DNA of 64,000 nt, taken from positions 620,001-684,000 of the forward strand of contig CANMUS010000002.1 in the NCBI GenBank assembly GCA_947501215.1, read 5' to 3'. Position numbers and translations under genes: made by a program. Shown here one piece after another: positions 25,350-33,097 of this stretch. The notes beneath the pieces are model-generated. The model ran no database searches. It was not told where the DNA came from and saw nothing but the letters and a program-made list of their open reading frames with translations. This stretch comes from an uncultured Erythrobacter sp. GTDB taxonomy: Bacteria > Pseudomonadota > Alphaproteobacteria > Sphingomonadales > Sphingomonadaceae. Every line of letters begins with the position of its first letter. The first letter of the stretch is position 1.

Positions 25350-25570
25350 GATTTCACCCTCACGCCTGGGCGTTTATGGGTCTGACATCTCCGGTTCGGC
25401 TGCCACTTGCTTGAGGCCTTTGGTGTGGTGATCTCGAAAGGATCCCCGCACTCAGCGCAGTGCGACTGCCAGCGAAGGACCGTCGCTAACGTCCCGTCGC
25501 GGCGTTCTCGTTTGAACTCGCCAATCCGGACGTAGCGCTGACCAGCGAATTCTTTGACGATCGAGGTCAT
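25346..25570 (-). CDS. Small putative zinc-binding protein, 74 residues
   Basis: From ATG 25570 the product begins MTSIVKEFAGQRYVRIGEFK and holds CAECGDPFEITTP and RCQTHKRP, four potential zinc ligands (CxxC and CxxH). A short zinc finger of this type often acts in DNA binding in phages. The start overlaps the stop of the upstream gene (ATGA) and its stop overlaps the primase start by four bases, indicating one translated block. Family not recognised. Confidence 0.65.
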   Translation of the reverse strand: MTSIVKEFAGQRYVRIGEFKRERRDGTLATVLRWQSHCAECGDPFEITTPKASSKWQPNRRCQTHKRPGVRVKS

Positions 25571-25791
25571 GCCGCAGCCCTCCGTTCGCATTCGGGATGG
25601 ATGGTCACAGGAAGACCGCGTGGATCGTCCTTGGCTTTTCGGAGGACCAATTGGAGGGGGCCACCGATCTCAGGGACTCCGCGATCAATTGGCCAGCCAC
25701 CTGCTACGAGGCGGCAATAATCGATCGAAGGATGATCGCCCGGGATGATGACCAGCGCCCTGAGGGGAGTTCGCGTAAATTGGAGGATCAT
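25567..25791 (-). CDS. Small hypothetical protein, 74 residues
   Basis: From ATG 25791 (a GTG at 25797 is two codons upstream, with AGGGGG before both) the product begins MILQFTRTPLRALVIIPGDH and ends HPECERRAAA, with a central RLVAGGWPIDRGVPEIGG. It overlaps the next gene by the typical ATGA. A plus-strand frame of similar length covers the same bases (25597-25866); the minus frame is preferred because of its two gene overlaps, but this is not certain. No family recognised. Confidence 0.5.
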   Translation of the reverse strand: MILQFTRTPLRALVIIPGDHPSIDYCRLVAGGWPIDRGVPEIGGPLQLVLRKAKDDPRGLPVTIHPECERRAAA

Positions 25792-25902
25792 TTCCACCCC
25801 CTGCGCGAGACGTGCCGGTTAGCTTGGCCACGAGGACAGTTTGCGAACTCGGAAAGATTGCGGTAGGAAGAGAGCCGATCAACGCCTGCCAGCATGATCA
25901 TC

Positions 25903-25929
25903 GGCCCTGCCTTCGAGCGGGGCCTTTTT
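25903..25929 (+). terminator. Rho-independent terminator on the plus strand inside a minus-strand block
   Basis: GGCCCTGC (25903-25910), loop CTTCGA, GCGGGGCC (25917-25924), then TTTTT (25925-25929). All eight stem pairs form, one being G-U, and the loop is of the stable TTCG type. The surrounding genes all lie on the other strand, so the transcript it would end is unknown. Confidence 0.7.
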
Positions 25930-26142
25930 CTATGCAGCATGGGGCACCTCGCTAGTCGAGCTGACGAGCCGGCTGGCAATCCAAGCATCTAGGTCGCGGC
26001 GGCGATAGCGCACGGCCGCATCCGATAATTTCAGAAACTTCGGACCGTCCCCGCTACAGCGAAATCGCTCCAAGGTTGGTTTGCTCAGCCGCACGTAATC
26101 GGCAGCTTCGCGGGTATTCAGAATTTCGGGGAGTTCCGACAT
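25930..26142 (-). CDS. AlpA-type helix-turn-helix regulator/excisionase
   Basis: A 70-residue DNA-binding protein of the AlpA/MerR-like HTH group: ILNTREAADYVRLSKPTLERF is the helix-turn-helix and VRYRRRDLDAWIASR the wing. In P4-like elements and satellites AlpA controls integrase expression and excision. ATG 26142 follows AAGGAGC. A 9-bp inverted repeat surrounds that ribosome site (26144-26171). It separates the replication genes from the hypothetical gene at 26206 and is the best candidate for the island switch. Confidence 0.88.
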   Translation of the reverse strand: MSELPEILNTREAADYVRLSKPTLERFRCSGDGPKFLKLSDAAVRYRRRDLDAWIASRLVSSTSEVPHAA

Positions 26143-26143
26143 T

Positions 26144-26171
26144 GACGACGCTCCTTTTGGTTAGCGTCGTC
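26144..26171. promoter_or_regulatory. Inverted repeat flanking the ribosome site of the AlpA-type gene
   Basis: GACGACGCT (26144-26152) and AGCGTCGTC (26163-26171), perfectly complementary around a 10-base spacer. In the minus-strand transcript the AAGGAG ribosome site falls in the loop and partly in the stem, next to ATG 26142. It may be an operator for autoregulation or an RNA element controlling translation. Confidence 0.6.
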
Positions 26172-26205
26172 ATGAGTAAGCACCTGCCATGAGGCTAAAA
26201 CACGA

Positions 26206-26880
26206 TTAATCCATATTCATAGAATACAGTGGTTTTGCCGTCGCCCAAGCTGCGATCTTTCGCACACGACGCAGGGCCTCTTCCTTGTCTTGAGGTGGAG
26301 AGACAGCAGCCTGCTGCTTCATCGCTGTAACGGCCGCGCTTTCATCCGTGAGAAACTCTTTGTACCAATCGGTAAGTGTGGGAATCGGTAGCGAACCTCC
26401 CGCACTGCTCCGCAAGCCTGCTTTTTCGAATATTGCCTGGGCCGCGACAATGGCGTCCTTCTCACTGTCATAAAATGGGGAGAGGCTTTTGATGGCTTGC
26501 CCGGCGACCATAGCAACAACGAACTTATCTGCACGGCGAGGAGGAGCACCGCGCTTTTTAGCTCCCCTTATCGTAATAGGGCTCGAGGCCCCCGCGGTTG
26601 CGTTTAGCAACTCCTCTTGCAACCATATCAGGCCACGAAAATCCTCATTACTGATCCCGAATTTAGCAAGCGCTTCCAACGCTACACTTAGGGCCAATGA
26701 CGCTTGTCGAGCACGTATAAGATCAATTTTCTCGTCATCGGCCGCTGATAAGCTCTCCTCCGCAACTTCGTTAAGCGTGGCGAGCTGACGCCTCAGGGCT
26801 GCTACCCAAAGATTGAGACCATCAAGCTCCTTCGGGTCAATCTTTGCAAAAGGCGACAATTGATCGGAATTGTCAGACAT
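26206..26880 (-). CDS. Hypothetical protein of the island, 224 residues
   Basis: A largely helical soluble protein. The N-terminal half (LNLWVAALRRQLATLNEVAEESL onward) looks coiled; the middle has a basic patch (RGAKKRGAPPRRADKFV); the C-terminal half contains KEEALRRVRKIAAWA. No family recognised. TGGAG precedes ATG 26880. It is first in the minus-strand block, upstream of the AlpA-type gene, so it may be a regulator or early-acting protein; this is position-based inference. Confidence 0.65.
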   Translation of the reverse strand: MSDNSDQLSPFAKIDPKELDGLNLWVAALRRQLATLNEVAEESLSAADDEKIDLIRARQASLALSVALEALAKFGISNEDFRGLIWLQEELLNATAGASSPITIRGAKKRGAPPRRADKFVVAMVAGQAIKSLSPFYDSEKDAIVAAQAIFEKAGLRSSAGGSLPIPTLTDWYKEFLTDESAAVTAMKQQAAVSPPQDKEEALRRVRKIAAWATAKPLYSMNMD

Positions 26881-27189
26881 AACCGCGCTCCACAGCGGCT
26901 CCTGAAAAGGAACGGGGAAGCGCGAAGGAGTGAGCGCGCTTGTCGGCTGGCCGGCCTATCCCCGTCGCTCGATCATGCAGATCAAAGTCCGGATCTGCAA
27001 ACATCAAAAGTGCTTTCGGGAGGTGACTGCGTTCATCGCTTTGGTCAATATTATAATTGATGTCCTCGGACCATTGAAGTGTGGTTCTTCGAGTTTTGCG
27101 CAGAATAGACTCTGGGCACTTAGCCGATCTAATGTTAGGAATAGCGCGTGGCTGAACTAGCCCTTAATTCTCGAAGAGAGGAATATTTC
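26881..27189. other. Intergenic region between the replication block and the adhesin gene
   Basis: No convincing gene. It should hold the divergent promoters of the minus-strand block and of the adhesin gene. Seen here are two perfect short inverted repeats: AAGCGCG...CGCGCTT around 26920-26945 and TGCAGATC (26976-26983) with GATCTGCA (26992-26999), the latter a plausible operator. The region is visibly more AT-rich near 27045-27060 (tattataattga), a likely promoter area. Confidence 0.5.
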
Positions 27190-29532
27190 ATGAGGAAAGC
27201 ACTGCTGATTTCGAGCGCTCTGACTATATGTTCGGTGGCCTCACTGGCGATGCCGTTCCAAGAAGCCCGCGCCGATGATTGTCTACTCGATCGCGATGGT
27301 GACGGGAATGTTGATCTTGGACCGACCGACAATGATGGCGGCGCCGATTCCAATGACGACGACACAAGTCTCGCTTGCGGTGTTGGAGCGTATGCCGAGG
27401 GTGGGGGCGCAGTTGTTTTAGGAGCGAATGCGAGTTCAAATGAGGGAGGAGCGGTATCCATCGGCATAAATTCTAATTCGCAGCAAGGCGGCGTAGCTGT
27501 GGGTCCGAACAGTGCTGCCCAGAGGCAACTCACAACGGCAATTGGCAACAATGCCAAGGCAACTTTTGCTGGTGCTACGGCGATCGGGGGAGGATCTGGC
27601 GCAAGCAATAGCGCGACCGCGGTTGGTGCAGCCGCGTCAGCATCGGACATTGCGGTCGCAGTCGGAGCAGGTTCACGCGCAGGTTCTAATGCCACGGCCG
27701 TCGGCGCCGATGCCGGGGCGACAAGTTTCGGCACTAGCCTAGGCAATGATGCCCAGGCTGGGGAGTTGGGAGTAGCCATCGGCTTAAGTTCGGAGACTAG
27801 CGGTGTTGGTGCGATTGCGCTCGGAGCACAGAGTTCTGCTACAGCGAACGAGGCAATTGCGATTGGTGTCAATTCTGTTGGCAGCGCAGCGGGCGCCACA
27901 GTTCTCGGGGTGAGAAGTGAAGCTACAGCGGGGGGTGCGGTTGTGGTCGGAATTGACGGCCTTGCGACTGGCATCGGATCGGTTTCTATTGGCGGGGGCT
28001 TTTTTGGTAACATGGGAGCACGTTCCCTTGCCGACGGAGCCATAGCTGTCGGCACTCAGGCGACGGCGAGCAACGTTGATGCAATCGCCATCGGCCAGCT
28101 TGCCAACGCAACCTTTCAAGGTGCCGTGTCGATCGGAGAAAATAGCGATGCGACTAGTAATGAAACCGTAGCGATTGGCGAATTCGCACAAGCGACGGCA
28201 GATAGTGCGACGTCGGTAGGTGCATTTTCAACCGCCATTGGAGCCGACGCCAGCGCCTTTGGCCAAGATGCCGACGCAGAGGGCCAGCAATCAACAGCAA
28301 TAGGCAGCAAGTCGGATGCGGCAGGCGTTGATTCCCTGAGCGTCGGTTATGATGCTGACGCGACCGCTGAAGGGGCAATCGCGATCGGATCTGGCGCCAA
28401 CTCTTTTGCCGATAATGCGATCACGCTTGGCCGTCGTGCGAATGCTACATTGGCAGGTGCCATTGCCATAGGTAGCGACGGTAGCGATGGCGACACTCTT
28501 GGTGCGCAAGCAAGGGCGGATCATGCACTCGCTGTGGGTGTGGATGCTGTAGCCGATGCCACGAGCGCGTCCGCTTATGGTGCCGGTGCCTCTGCAAATG
28601 GGGAGGGTGCTTCCGCCGTAGGCGCAGGTTCGCACGCGCAGGGCGATAACTCCCTCGCTTTAGGTTCTGATGCAGAAGCGCGCCAAACTTTTTCCAATGC
28701 AATCGGATCCGGTGCGCTGGTCACAAATCAAACGGGCACCGGGATAGGCGCTGGGTCGCGCGTTATAGCCAACGGGGGAACGGCTGTCGGCACAAACTCT
28801 GAGGTGGGCGCGACCCGGGGCACCGCCGTTGGATTCGGTGGATATGCTGGAAATTATGGAACTGCCGTGGGACAGCAGGCCGATGGCAGCGGATCTCGCG
28901 GAACTGCAGTTGGAAACCTTGCTGAAGCCACGCGCGCCGACACAACGGCAGTAGGCAGTTCGTCTAGCGCCAGCCACGCACGCTCGACCGCGATCGGCTT
29001 TCAATCAACGAGCACCGACACCGACCAAGTCACAATTGGTGGCAGGGGTAGTTCAGTACGAATCGGCGACATTTCTGCTTCAACCGCAGCACAAGTCGGA
29101 CCGGTCAGTGCGGTCACCGTCGATAGCAGTGGGACACTTGGCACTACCGCCGTCGCGACAGCTGCATCAGTCAACAATATCCGATTCTCTATGAACGCGT
29201 TCTCGGCTGTCACCGATGCGCAATTTGGCGTGCTCTCGAGTCGCGTGGGTGTACTTGAGGAACAATTGGCGGGGGCCTTTGATCTTGCGAACACCGTCGA
29301 TCGCGATGCCCAGCGGGGTATTGCTGCGATTGCAGCCCAAGCCAACCCACATTTCCCTTCGGCAGCGGGCAAGACCAGCTATGCGAGCAACGTTGCGGCA
29401 TATCGCGGCGAGGTTGGTGTTTCGCTTGGCCTTATGCATCGACTAGATGGAGACTTCGCGATTACCGCTGGGGCCACCTATGCTGGTGGTAACTCAACGG
29501 CTGTTAGGGCCGGGGTCGCCGGGGAGTTTTGA
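27190..29532 (+). CDS. Trimeric autotransporter adhesin, YadA-like
   Basis: A 780-residue protein from ATG 27190 (GAGAGGAA upstream). Sec signal peptide to about residue 28, an Asp-rich calcium-binding-like segment (DRDGDGNVDLGPTDNDGG), then a long head built from 14-15-residue YadA/Hep-Hag repeats of the AIGxxAxA type, a short coiled coil (SSRVGVLEEQLAGAFDLANTV) and a C-terminal YadA anchor strand domain ending AGVAGEF with the terminal Phe usual for outer-membrane barrels. It would form trimeric surface fibres. It is less GC-rich than its chromosomal neighbours, in line with transfer. It is cargo of the island. Confidence 0.92.
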   Translation: MRKALLISSALTICSVASLAMPFQEARADDCLLDRDGDGNVDLGPTDNDGGADSNDDDTSLACGVGAYAEGGGAVVLGANASSNEGGAVSIGINSNSQQGGVAVGPNSAAQRQLTTAIGNNAKATFAGATAIGGGSGASNSATAVGAAASASDIAVAVGAGSRAGSNATAVGADAGATSFGTSLGNDAQAGELGVAIGLSSETSGVGAIALGAQSSATANEAIAIGVNSVGSAAGATVLGVRSEATAGGAVVVGIDGLATGIGSVSIGGGFFGNMGARSLADGAIAVGTQATASNVDAIAIGQLANATFQGAVSIGENSDATSNETVAIGEFAQATADSATSVGAFSTAIGADASAFGQDADAEGQQSTAIGSKSDAAGVDSLSVGYDADATAEGAIAIGSGANSFADNAITLGRRANATLAGAIAIGSDGSDGDTLGAQARADHALAVGVDAVADATSASAYGAGASANGEGASAVGAGSHAQGDNSLALGSDAEARQTFSNAIGSGALVTNQTGTGIGAGSRVIANGGTAVGTNSEVGATRGTAVGFGGYAGNYGTAVGQQADGSGSRGTAVGNLAEATRADTTAVGSSSSASHARSTAIGFQSTSTDTDQVTIGGRGSSVRIGDISASTAAQVGPVSAVTVDSSGTLGTTAVATAASVNNIRFSMNAFSAVTDAQFGVLSSRVGVLEEQLAGAFDLANTVDRDAQRGIAAIAAQANPHFPSAAGKTSYASNVAAYRGEVGVSLGLMHRLDGDFAITAGATYAGGNSTAVRAGVAGEF

Positions 29533-29542
29533 CTGAAACGGA

Positions 29543-29572
29543 GCGGCCATCTGAAATCCTGCAGATGGCCGC
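29543..29572. terminator. Strong hairpin after the adhesin gene, probable transcription end
   Basis: GCGGCCATCTG (29543-29553) and CAGATGGCCGC (29562-29572) form a perfect 11-bp stem with an 8-base loop, eleven bases after the adhesin stop and between it and the convergent integrase gene. There is no clear T-run, so it may be a bidirectional or Rho-assisted terminator. Confidence 0.55.
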
Positions 29573-29627
29573 GTCCGACTCATTGGCTTCCAGACCTGGC
29601 CATGGCCTCGGCAACAGGTCCAAAGTA

Positions 29628-30953
29628 TCATGAGATTGCCGGCCTCAGATGGGCTACATTTTTAGCAGGCGCAGGGTTCAAGATCGACGATACATGCCTT
29701 GCCCAAGCTTCGAGTGCTGAGCGTTTTTCATCTTTCCAGTCGTGCTGCTGGTACACGCCAGCTACGCCTGACTTGGCTCCGCTCACGTGGTTCAAAACGG
29801 CTTCGGTTACTTCGAAGCGGACTCCGAGACGCTGCAATCCGGTCGCGAGAGTGCGGCGAAGATCATGGATGCGCCATGCAGCCAAGGCCTCGCCATCGCG
29901 TGCCTTTTCGATCGCGGCGTCCAATGCGAGCTTAGCCTTTGAGATACCGCTGATCGCATTTTCGCCGGTCGTGGTCAGCACGAAGCCACTGACGGGCCAG
30001 TTCTGCTTTTCTTGGCCTTTCACGCCAGCAAGGCGATCGAGTTCTTCCAGAACAGGTGCAGAAAGAGGAACGATGTGCGCAGCCTTGTTCTTCGCGCGCT
30101 CTGCAGGAATAGTCCAAACAGCGCTGGCGCGATCGAGTTCGCTCCATTCCATACCCGCGACTTCGCTGCGGCGCTGGCCCGTAAGGATCAGCAGGCGAAA
30201 GAAGGCACCGAAAGGCGTGCGGCAATCCTGCGTGGCCCGAAACGTGTCTGCCAATTCCGCATCAGTGAGAACGCGCTTGCGAGCATCCGGCGGCGAAGGG
30301 CGCTCCATTGCAGTAAGCGGGTTGCCGTTGATCATTCCACGCTTCGCCGCCCAGCCGAACAGGATCGATGCATAGGCGAAGACAGCGCGCTTCGTGGCTT
30401 TCTGTTTGGCGGGAATGCTGTCGAGGATGGGCTGCAAGTCGCTGCGGTCGATATGCGGCATTGGCTTGCTGCCGAGGGCCGGTTTCAGATGGTTTGCAAC
30501 GATTAGACGGGCCTGCCGAACGCTAGCCGGTCGGCGCCCTTTCTCATGCTCATAGTACTCCAGCCATGTGTCGGCGGCGCGATCGAAGGCGAGCTCTGTT
30601 TCCAGCCGCACCCGCTCTGCTTTCGCGGTTTTCTCGGCTTCGATGGCGGCAAACGCATCAATCTCAGCTTGGCGCGGGTCGGTCCCCATCTCCACCATCG
30701 CAGCGAGTTCTCTTGCTCGGGAACGGGCCTGATCGGCTGTCAGCTTGCCATGCTTGCCTATCGTGTAACGCTTAGCGGCAGTACGAGCAGCCTCGCCAGG
30801 ACGAGCCATGCGGTACTGGAACACATAGACCTTGCCCCCGGCAGGCGTGACCTTGAGGCCAAACCCGGCGACATCGATGTCCCAAATAAATTGATCGCGT
30901 TCGCTAGGCTTTGCCGCGTCGACCGTCCGTTTCGTGATTGCTGCTTTAGGCAT
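29628..30953 (-). CDS. int: Tyrosine integrase of the P4/DUF4102 type
   Basis: A 441-residue site-specific recombinase. The N-terminal DUF4102 arm-binding domain starts ITKRTVDAAKPSERDQFIWD, the middle core-binding region follows, and the catalytic domain contains TGQRRSEVAG (first Arg), HDLRRTLAT (His, Arg) and GVAGVYQQHDW (nucleophile Tyr). This family integrates at tRNA 3' ends, which fits the tRNA-Lys repeats. It reads away from the right attachment repeat, 150 bases from it. The gene would be read only after excision if placed next to the tRNA; here it sits at the tRNA-distal end. Confidence 0.96.
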   Translation of the reverse strand: MPKAAITKRTVDAAKPSERDQFIWDIDVAGFGLKVTPAGGKVYVFQYRMARPGEAARTAAKRYTIGKHGKLTADQARSRARELAAMVEMGTDPRQAEIDAFAAIEAEKTAKAERVRLETELAFDRAADTWLEYYEHEKGRRPASVRQARLIVANHLKPALGSKPMPHIDRSDLQPILDSIPAKQKATKRAVFAYASILFGWAAKRGMINGNPLTAMERPSPPDARKRVLTDAELADTFRATQDCRTPFGAFFRLLILTGQRRSEVAGMEWSELDRASAVWTIPAERAKNKAAHIVPLSAPVLEELDRLAGVKGQEKQNWPVSGFVLTTTGENAISGISKAKLALDAAIEKARDGEALAAWRIHDLRRTLATGLQRLGVRFEVTEAVLNHVSGAKSGVAGVYQQHDWKDEKRSALEAWARHVSSILNPAPAKNVAHLRPAIS

Positions 30954-30976
30954 CTAACCGCTCTCCAATCGCGTCT

Positions 30977-30995
30977 AGCAATCAGATAGTAAGCA
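30977..30995 (+). repeat. Right copy of the sub-terminal 19-bp repeat
   Basis: AGCAATCAGATAGTAAGCA, same orientation and one mismatch to the copy at 17428-17446. It lies just upstream of the integrase start and 107 bases inside the right attachment repeat. The surrounding bases contain further AAC/AATCA-rich stretches. Arm-type site for the integrase is the simplest reading. Confidence 0.55.
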
Positions 30996-31102
30996 ACAGC
31001 AATCAAACTTGCAACAACTGATAACAACGCTAGGCGGCAATTTACGGATATAAGCGCAGAGTGGCCTCATCGCTCGACCAACTTACCGATGAAGTTTCAC
31101 TA

Positions 31103-31149
31103 ACTTTTAATCAGTAGGTCGCTGGTTCGAACCCAGCACGGCTCACCAC
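31103..31149 (+). repeat. Right attachment site (attR), partial tRNA-Lys copy
   Basis: Identical to 17326-17372. It contains the anticodon loop, variable and T arms and CCA of tRNA-Lys but no 5' half, so it is not a functional tRNA. The flanking stretch 30954-31340 otherwise holds no gene that I can support. Confidence 0.93.
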
Positions 31150-31340
31150 CCAGTCCTCGATTTCCTTCCAAATCGGGAGACTCGAGGGGCTGCCGGATTT
31201 CCTCCCGCGTTTCCGCGACTTTGCGAGGCTGCCCTATGCGAGCTTTGCCGAAGAGAGTGTCTACCTAGAGAGACTAGAGTCACTCGGGCCGAGAAGTCTC
31301 CCGAGCCAAAATGGTGTCCTACTATCCGATTTCGCTTTTG

Positions 31341-31517
31341 CTAGGTTTGCAGGCCGCTCTGGGCGGCATGGGTGGTATGCGGCAACCAGCCGGTCGCCGT
31401 GGCCATCTCCTCGATGCTTGCTCCTTTCGTGCGCCTCATCAGGGCGATGTCTTTGTCAATGCTGCTCTCGCTCTTGTCGGCTGTAGGAACTTTGACAGTC
31501 TTGGTTGCAGTAGTCAT
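31341..31517 (-). pseudogene. Truncated DUF3489 protein
   Basis: From ATG 31517, preceded by AAGGAG, the product begins MTTATKTVKVPTADKSESS and reads DKDIALMRRTKGASIEEMA then TATGWLPHTTHAAQSGLQT, the core of DUF3489, a small DNA-binding-like domain common beside recombinases in alphaproteobacterial mobile elements. A stop follows at once, where the family normally continues for a further segment (after the GLRK-like end of the helix). It is therefore probably a truncated remnant just outside the right attachment site. Confidence 0.55.
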
Positions 31518-31872
31518 GGGTGTTTCTCCTTGCTCGGAGCGACACCGCGCCGCCCCTACCACCCTAGGCCCCGATCCGCCTCAGAATCGGGGCCGGCACC
31601 GCGCCCTATTGGCTATGATGCGATGAGGACGCCAATGCTTGGCTTGCGGCTGAAGTCGAGTGGTTTTCGCGAGTAAGAACGACAGCTTTGCGCCCTAATT
31701 TTGGACGTTCAGACGCTCTCTACAAATACCTGAAAGCGGACTGGCGGCTTTGTTTTGGTCATGAGCATGCGAGTGCCTGGTTATGGGTGCAAGGCGGACC
31801 GTCTGGTTTTGCAGGCAAAGTCAGAGAAACGGACATTGTCACTCAGTTGAGGTCGCCGCGGGGAGGACCGGT
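31518..31872. other. Gene-poor stretch with one inverted repeat
   Basis: No supported gene. It contains a perfect 9-bp inverted repeat, GGCCCCGAT (31567-31575) with ATCGGGGCC (31586-31594), spaced by 10 bases and lacking a T-run. It lies upstream of the DUF3489 remnant and may be its old control region. The rest looks like decayed sequence between old mobile material and the next genes. Confidence 0.4.
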
Positions 31873-32373
31873 TCACTCGGACGGTTCATCGCTGAAGTCC
31901 AGCCATCCTGGCGGGTCGCTCGACCATTCCTCACCGTGCTTGTATTCGAGCTCGCCAAGCTGCTGCGACTTTACCGCGTCGTGGATCGAGCGGAGCGCTT
32001 CCTCCCACTCGGCCCCATTCGCAAATGTAAACGCATCGAAGCGGACTTCATCACGGCCCCCGAAATCGAGAAGGCCGTGGGCGAATATCTGAGTGCCCGG
32101 TTCCTCGCATACGCTGACTTGGAACCAAGGGAAGTGATCGCTTAGCCTGACATCACTTTGGATTGCCCAGTCGTTCGAGCGCTGAAACTCTTCGAGGATC
32201 GCTTCGACTTTGGGCCACTGATCCTTCCCGGCGAGAAGGGTGAAGCCAGCAGTTGGGCTGATCGAGGTGCCGCCATTTCTGAGCGGGTTGTGGCAACTTC
32301 TATCCATGGTGAGGCTGGAGGTGGTCAATGCTCCAACAAGTACGCAGCCAGCAGCGCACACTAGGACGGCCAT
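31873..32373 (-). CDS. Hypothetical exported or membrane-anchored protein, 166 residues
   Basis: Starts MAVLVCAAGCVLVGALTTSS, a hydrophobic segment that may be a signal anchor or a lipoprotein signal (AAGC). The rest is acidic and soluble with several Trp residues, ending SDPPGWLDFSDEPSE. No family recognised. It follows, on the same strand, a four-helix membrane protein gene with a 30-base gap, so the two may be an operon. Confidence 0.55.
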   Translation of the reverse strand: MAVLVCAAGCVLVGALTTSSLTMDRSCHNPLRNGGTSISPTAGFTLLAGKDQWPKVEAILEEFQRSNDWAIQSDVRLSDHFPWFQVSVCEEPGTQIFAHGLLDFGGRDEVRFDAFTFANGAEWEEALRSIHDAVKSQQLGELEYKHGEEWSSDPPGWLDFSDEPSE

Positions 32374-32403
32374 GCGGACGTTGCCGATTTCCTCAGGATC
32401 GCC

Positions 32404-32811
32404 TCAACCACGAACAACTGCCCAGAACACTGCGCCACCTATCGCACCGGCGGCGCCAAAGGCGAGGACCATTCCGAGATTATTGAGCCATCCAGCGACT
32501 GTGTAAGTACCGCCAACCACTGTCGCGGTGCCGCCAACGGAAGCACTATCCGCTGCTGGTCCAATCAGCACAAGAAAAGCAGGAATGGCCGCACCTACAA
32601 CGAACCCGGCGAGCGCCGCCGTCATCAACTTAACCTTACCGGCGGAGCGCGCTGCCAAGTACAGAGGTAAGCCCAAGACAAATGCCAATACTGCTACGAC
32701 CGCGAAGGTAAGCGGGAACAGACGTATTCCACCCATGAAGAGCGAAATCGCAGCAGCAACCAACCCGGCAGCGATAATCATGCTGCAAATGACGACGGTG
32801 GTTTTCCGCAA
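32404..32811 (-). CDS. Small membrane protein with four predicted helices
   Basis: From a TTG at 32811, with GGGAGGG eight bases upstream, the product is 135 residues with hydrophobic segments around VVICSMIIAAGLVAAAISLF, PLTFAVVAVLAFVLGLPLYL, TAALAGFVVGAAIPAFLVLI and GMVLAFGAAGAIGGAVFWAV. The same frame is open back to 33024 and that part holds two Cys-containing stretches (VCKRPDCGRSW and FCPYLR), so a longer form with a zinc-binding head is possible. Function unknown. Confidence 0.55.
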   Translation of the reverse strand: MRKTTVVICSMIIAAGLVAAAISLFMGGIRLFPLTFAVVAVLAFVLGLPLYLAARSAGKVKLMTAALAGFVVGAAIPAFLVLIGPAADSASVGGTATVVGGTYTVAGWLNNLGMVLAFGAAGAIGGAVFWAVVRG

Positions 32812-33097
32812 AGCGGTGCCCTCCCGGTTTCTCAAGTAGGGGCAGAATACCAAAAAGTTGTCAGCAGGACGCCACTCTATCCGCTTAACGGGAGCTTCTT
32901 TGATCCAAATCCGAACGGCAGCTTTGCGAACGGAGAGGCCAGTCCAGGAACGTCCGCAATCGGGTCGCTTGCAGACTATCAGCTTTTCAACTGATGGATT
33001 CGCAAACGGACGCTCTGCCCCCAAGATGTCGCTATTGGCACGCGCCTATTCGCAGCAGCTGCGCGCTGCAGGAAATTCGCGGGGGTTATCCTTAGCA

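Noticed and set aside
25788-25988. Minus-strand frame of 66 codons between the AlpA-type gene and the small gene at 25567
   Set aside because: Its stop overlaps the next start by ATGA, but the sequence is Arg/Pro-rich without structure and it spans the plus-strand terminator; support is too weak.
27135-28055. Minus-strand frame antisense to the adhesin
   Set aside because: Ala/Pro/Thr repeats simply mirror the adhesin head repeats; no ribosome site.
27400-29000. Regular short repeats that could suggest a CRISPR or satellite repeat array
   Set aside because: The periodicity is in codons of the YadA-type head and the DNA units are not identical or separated by unique spacers.
31103-31149. Second tRNA-Lys gene
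   Set aside because: Only the 3' portion is present; the D arm and 5' acceptor strand are missing, so it is the attachment-site copy.
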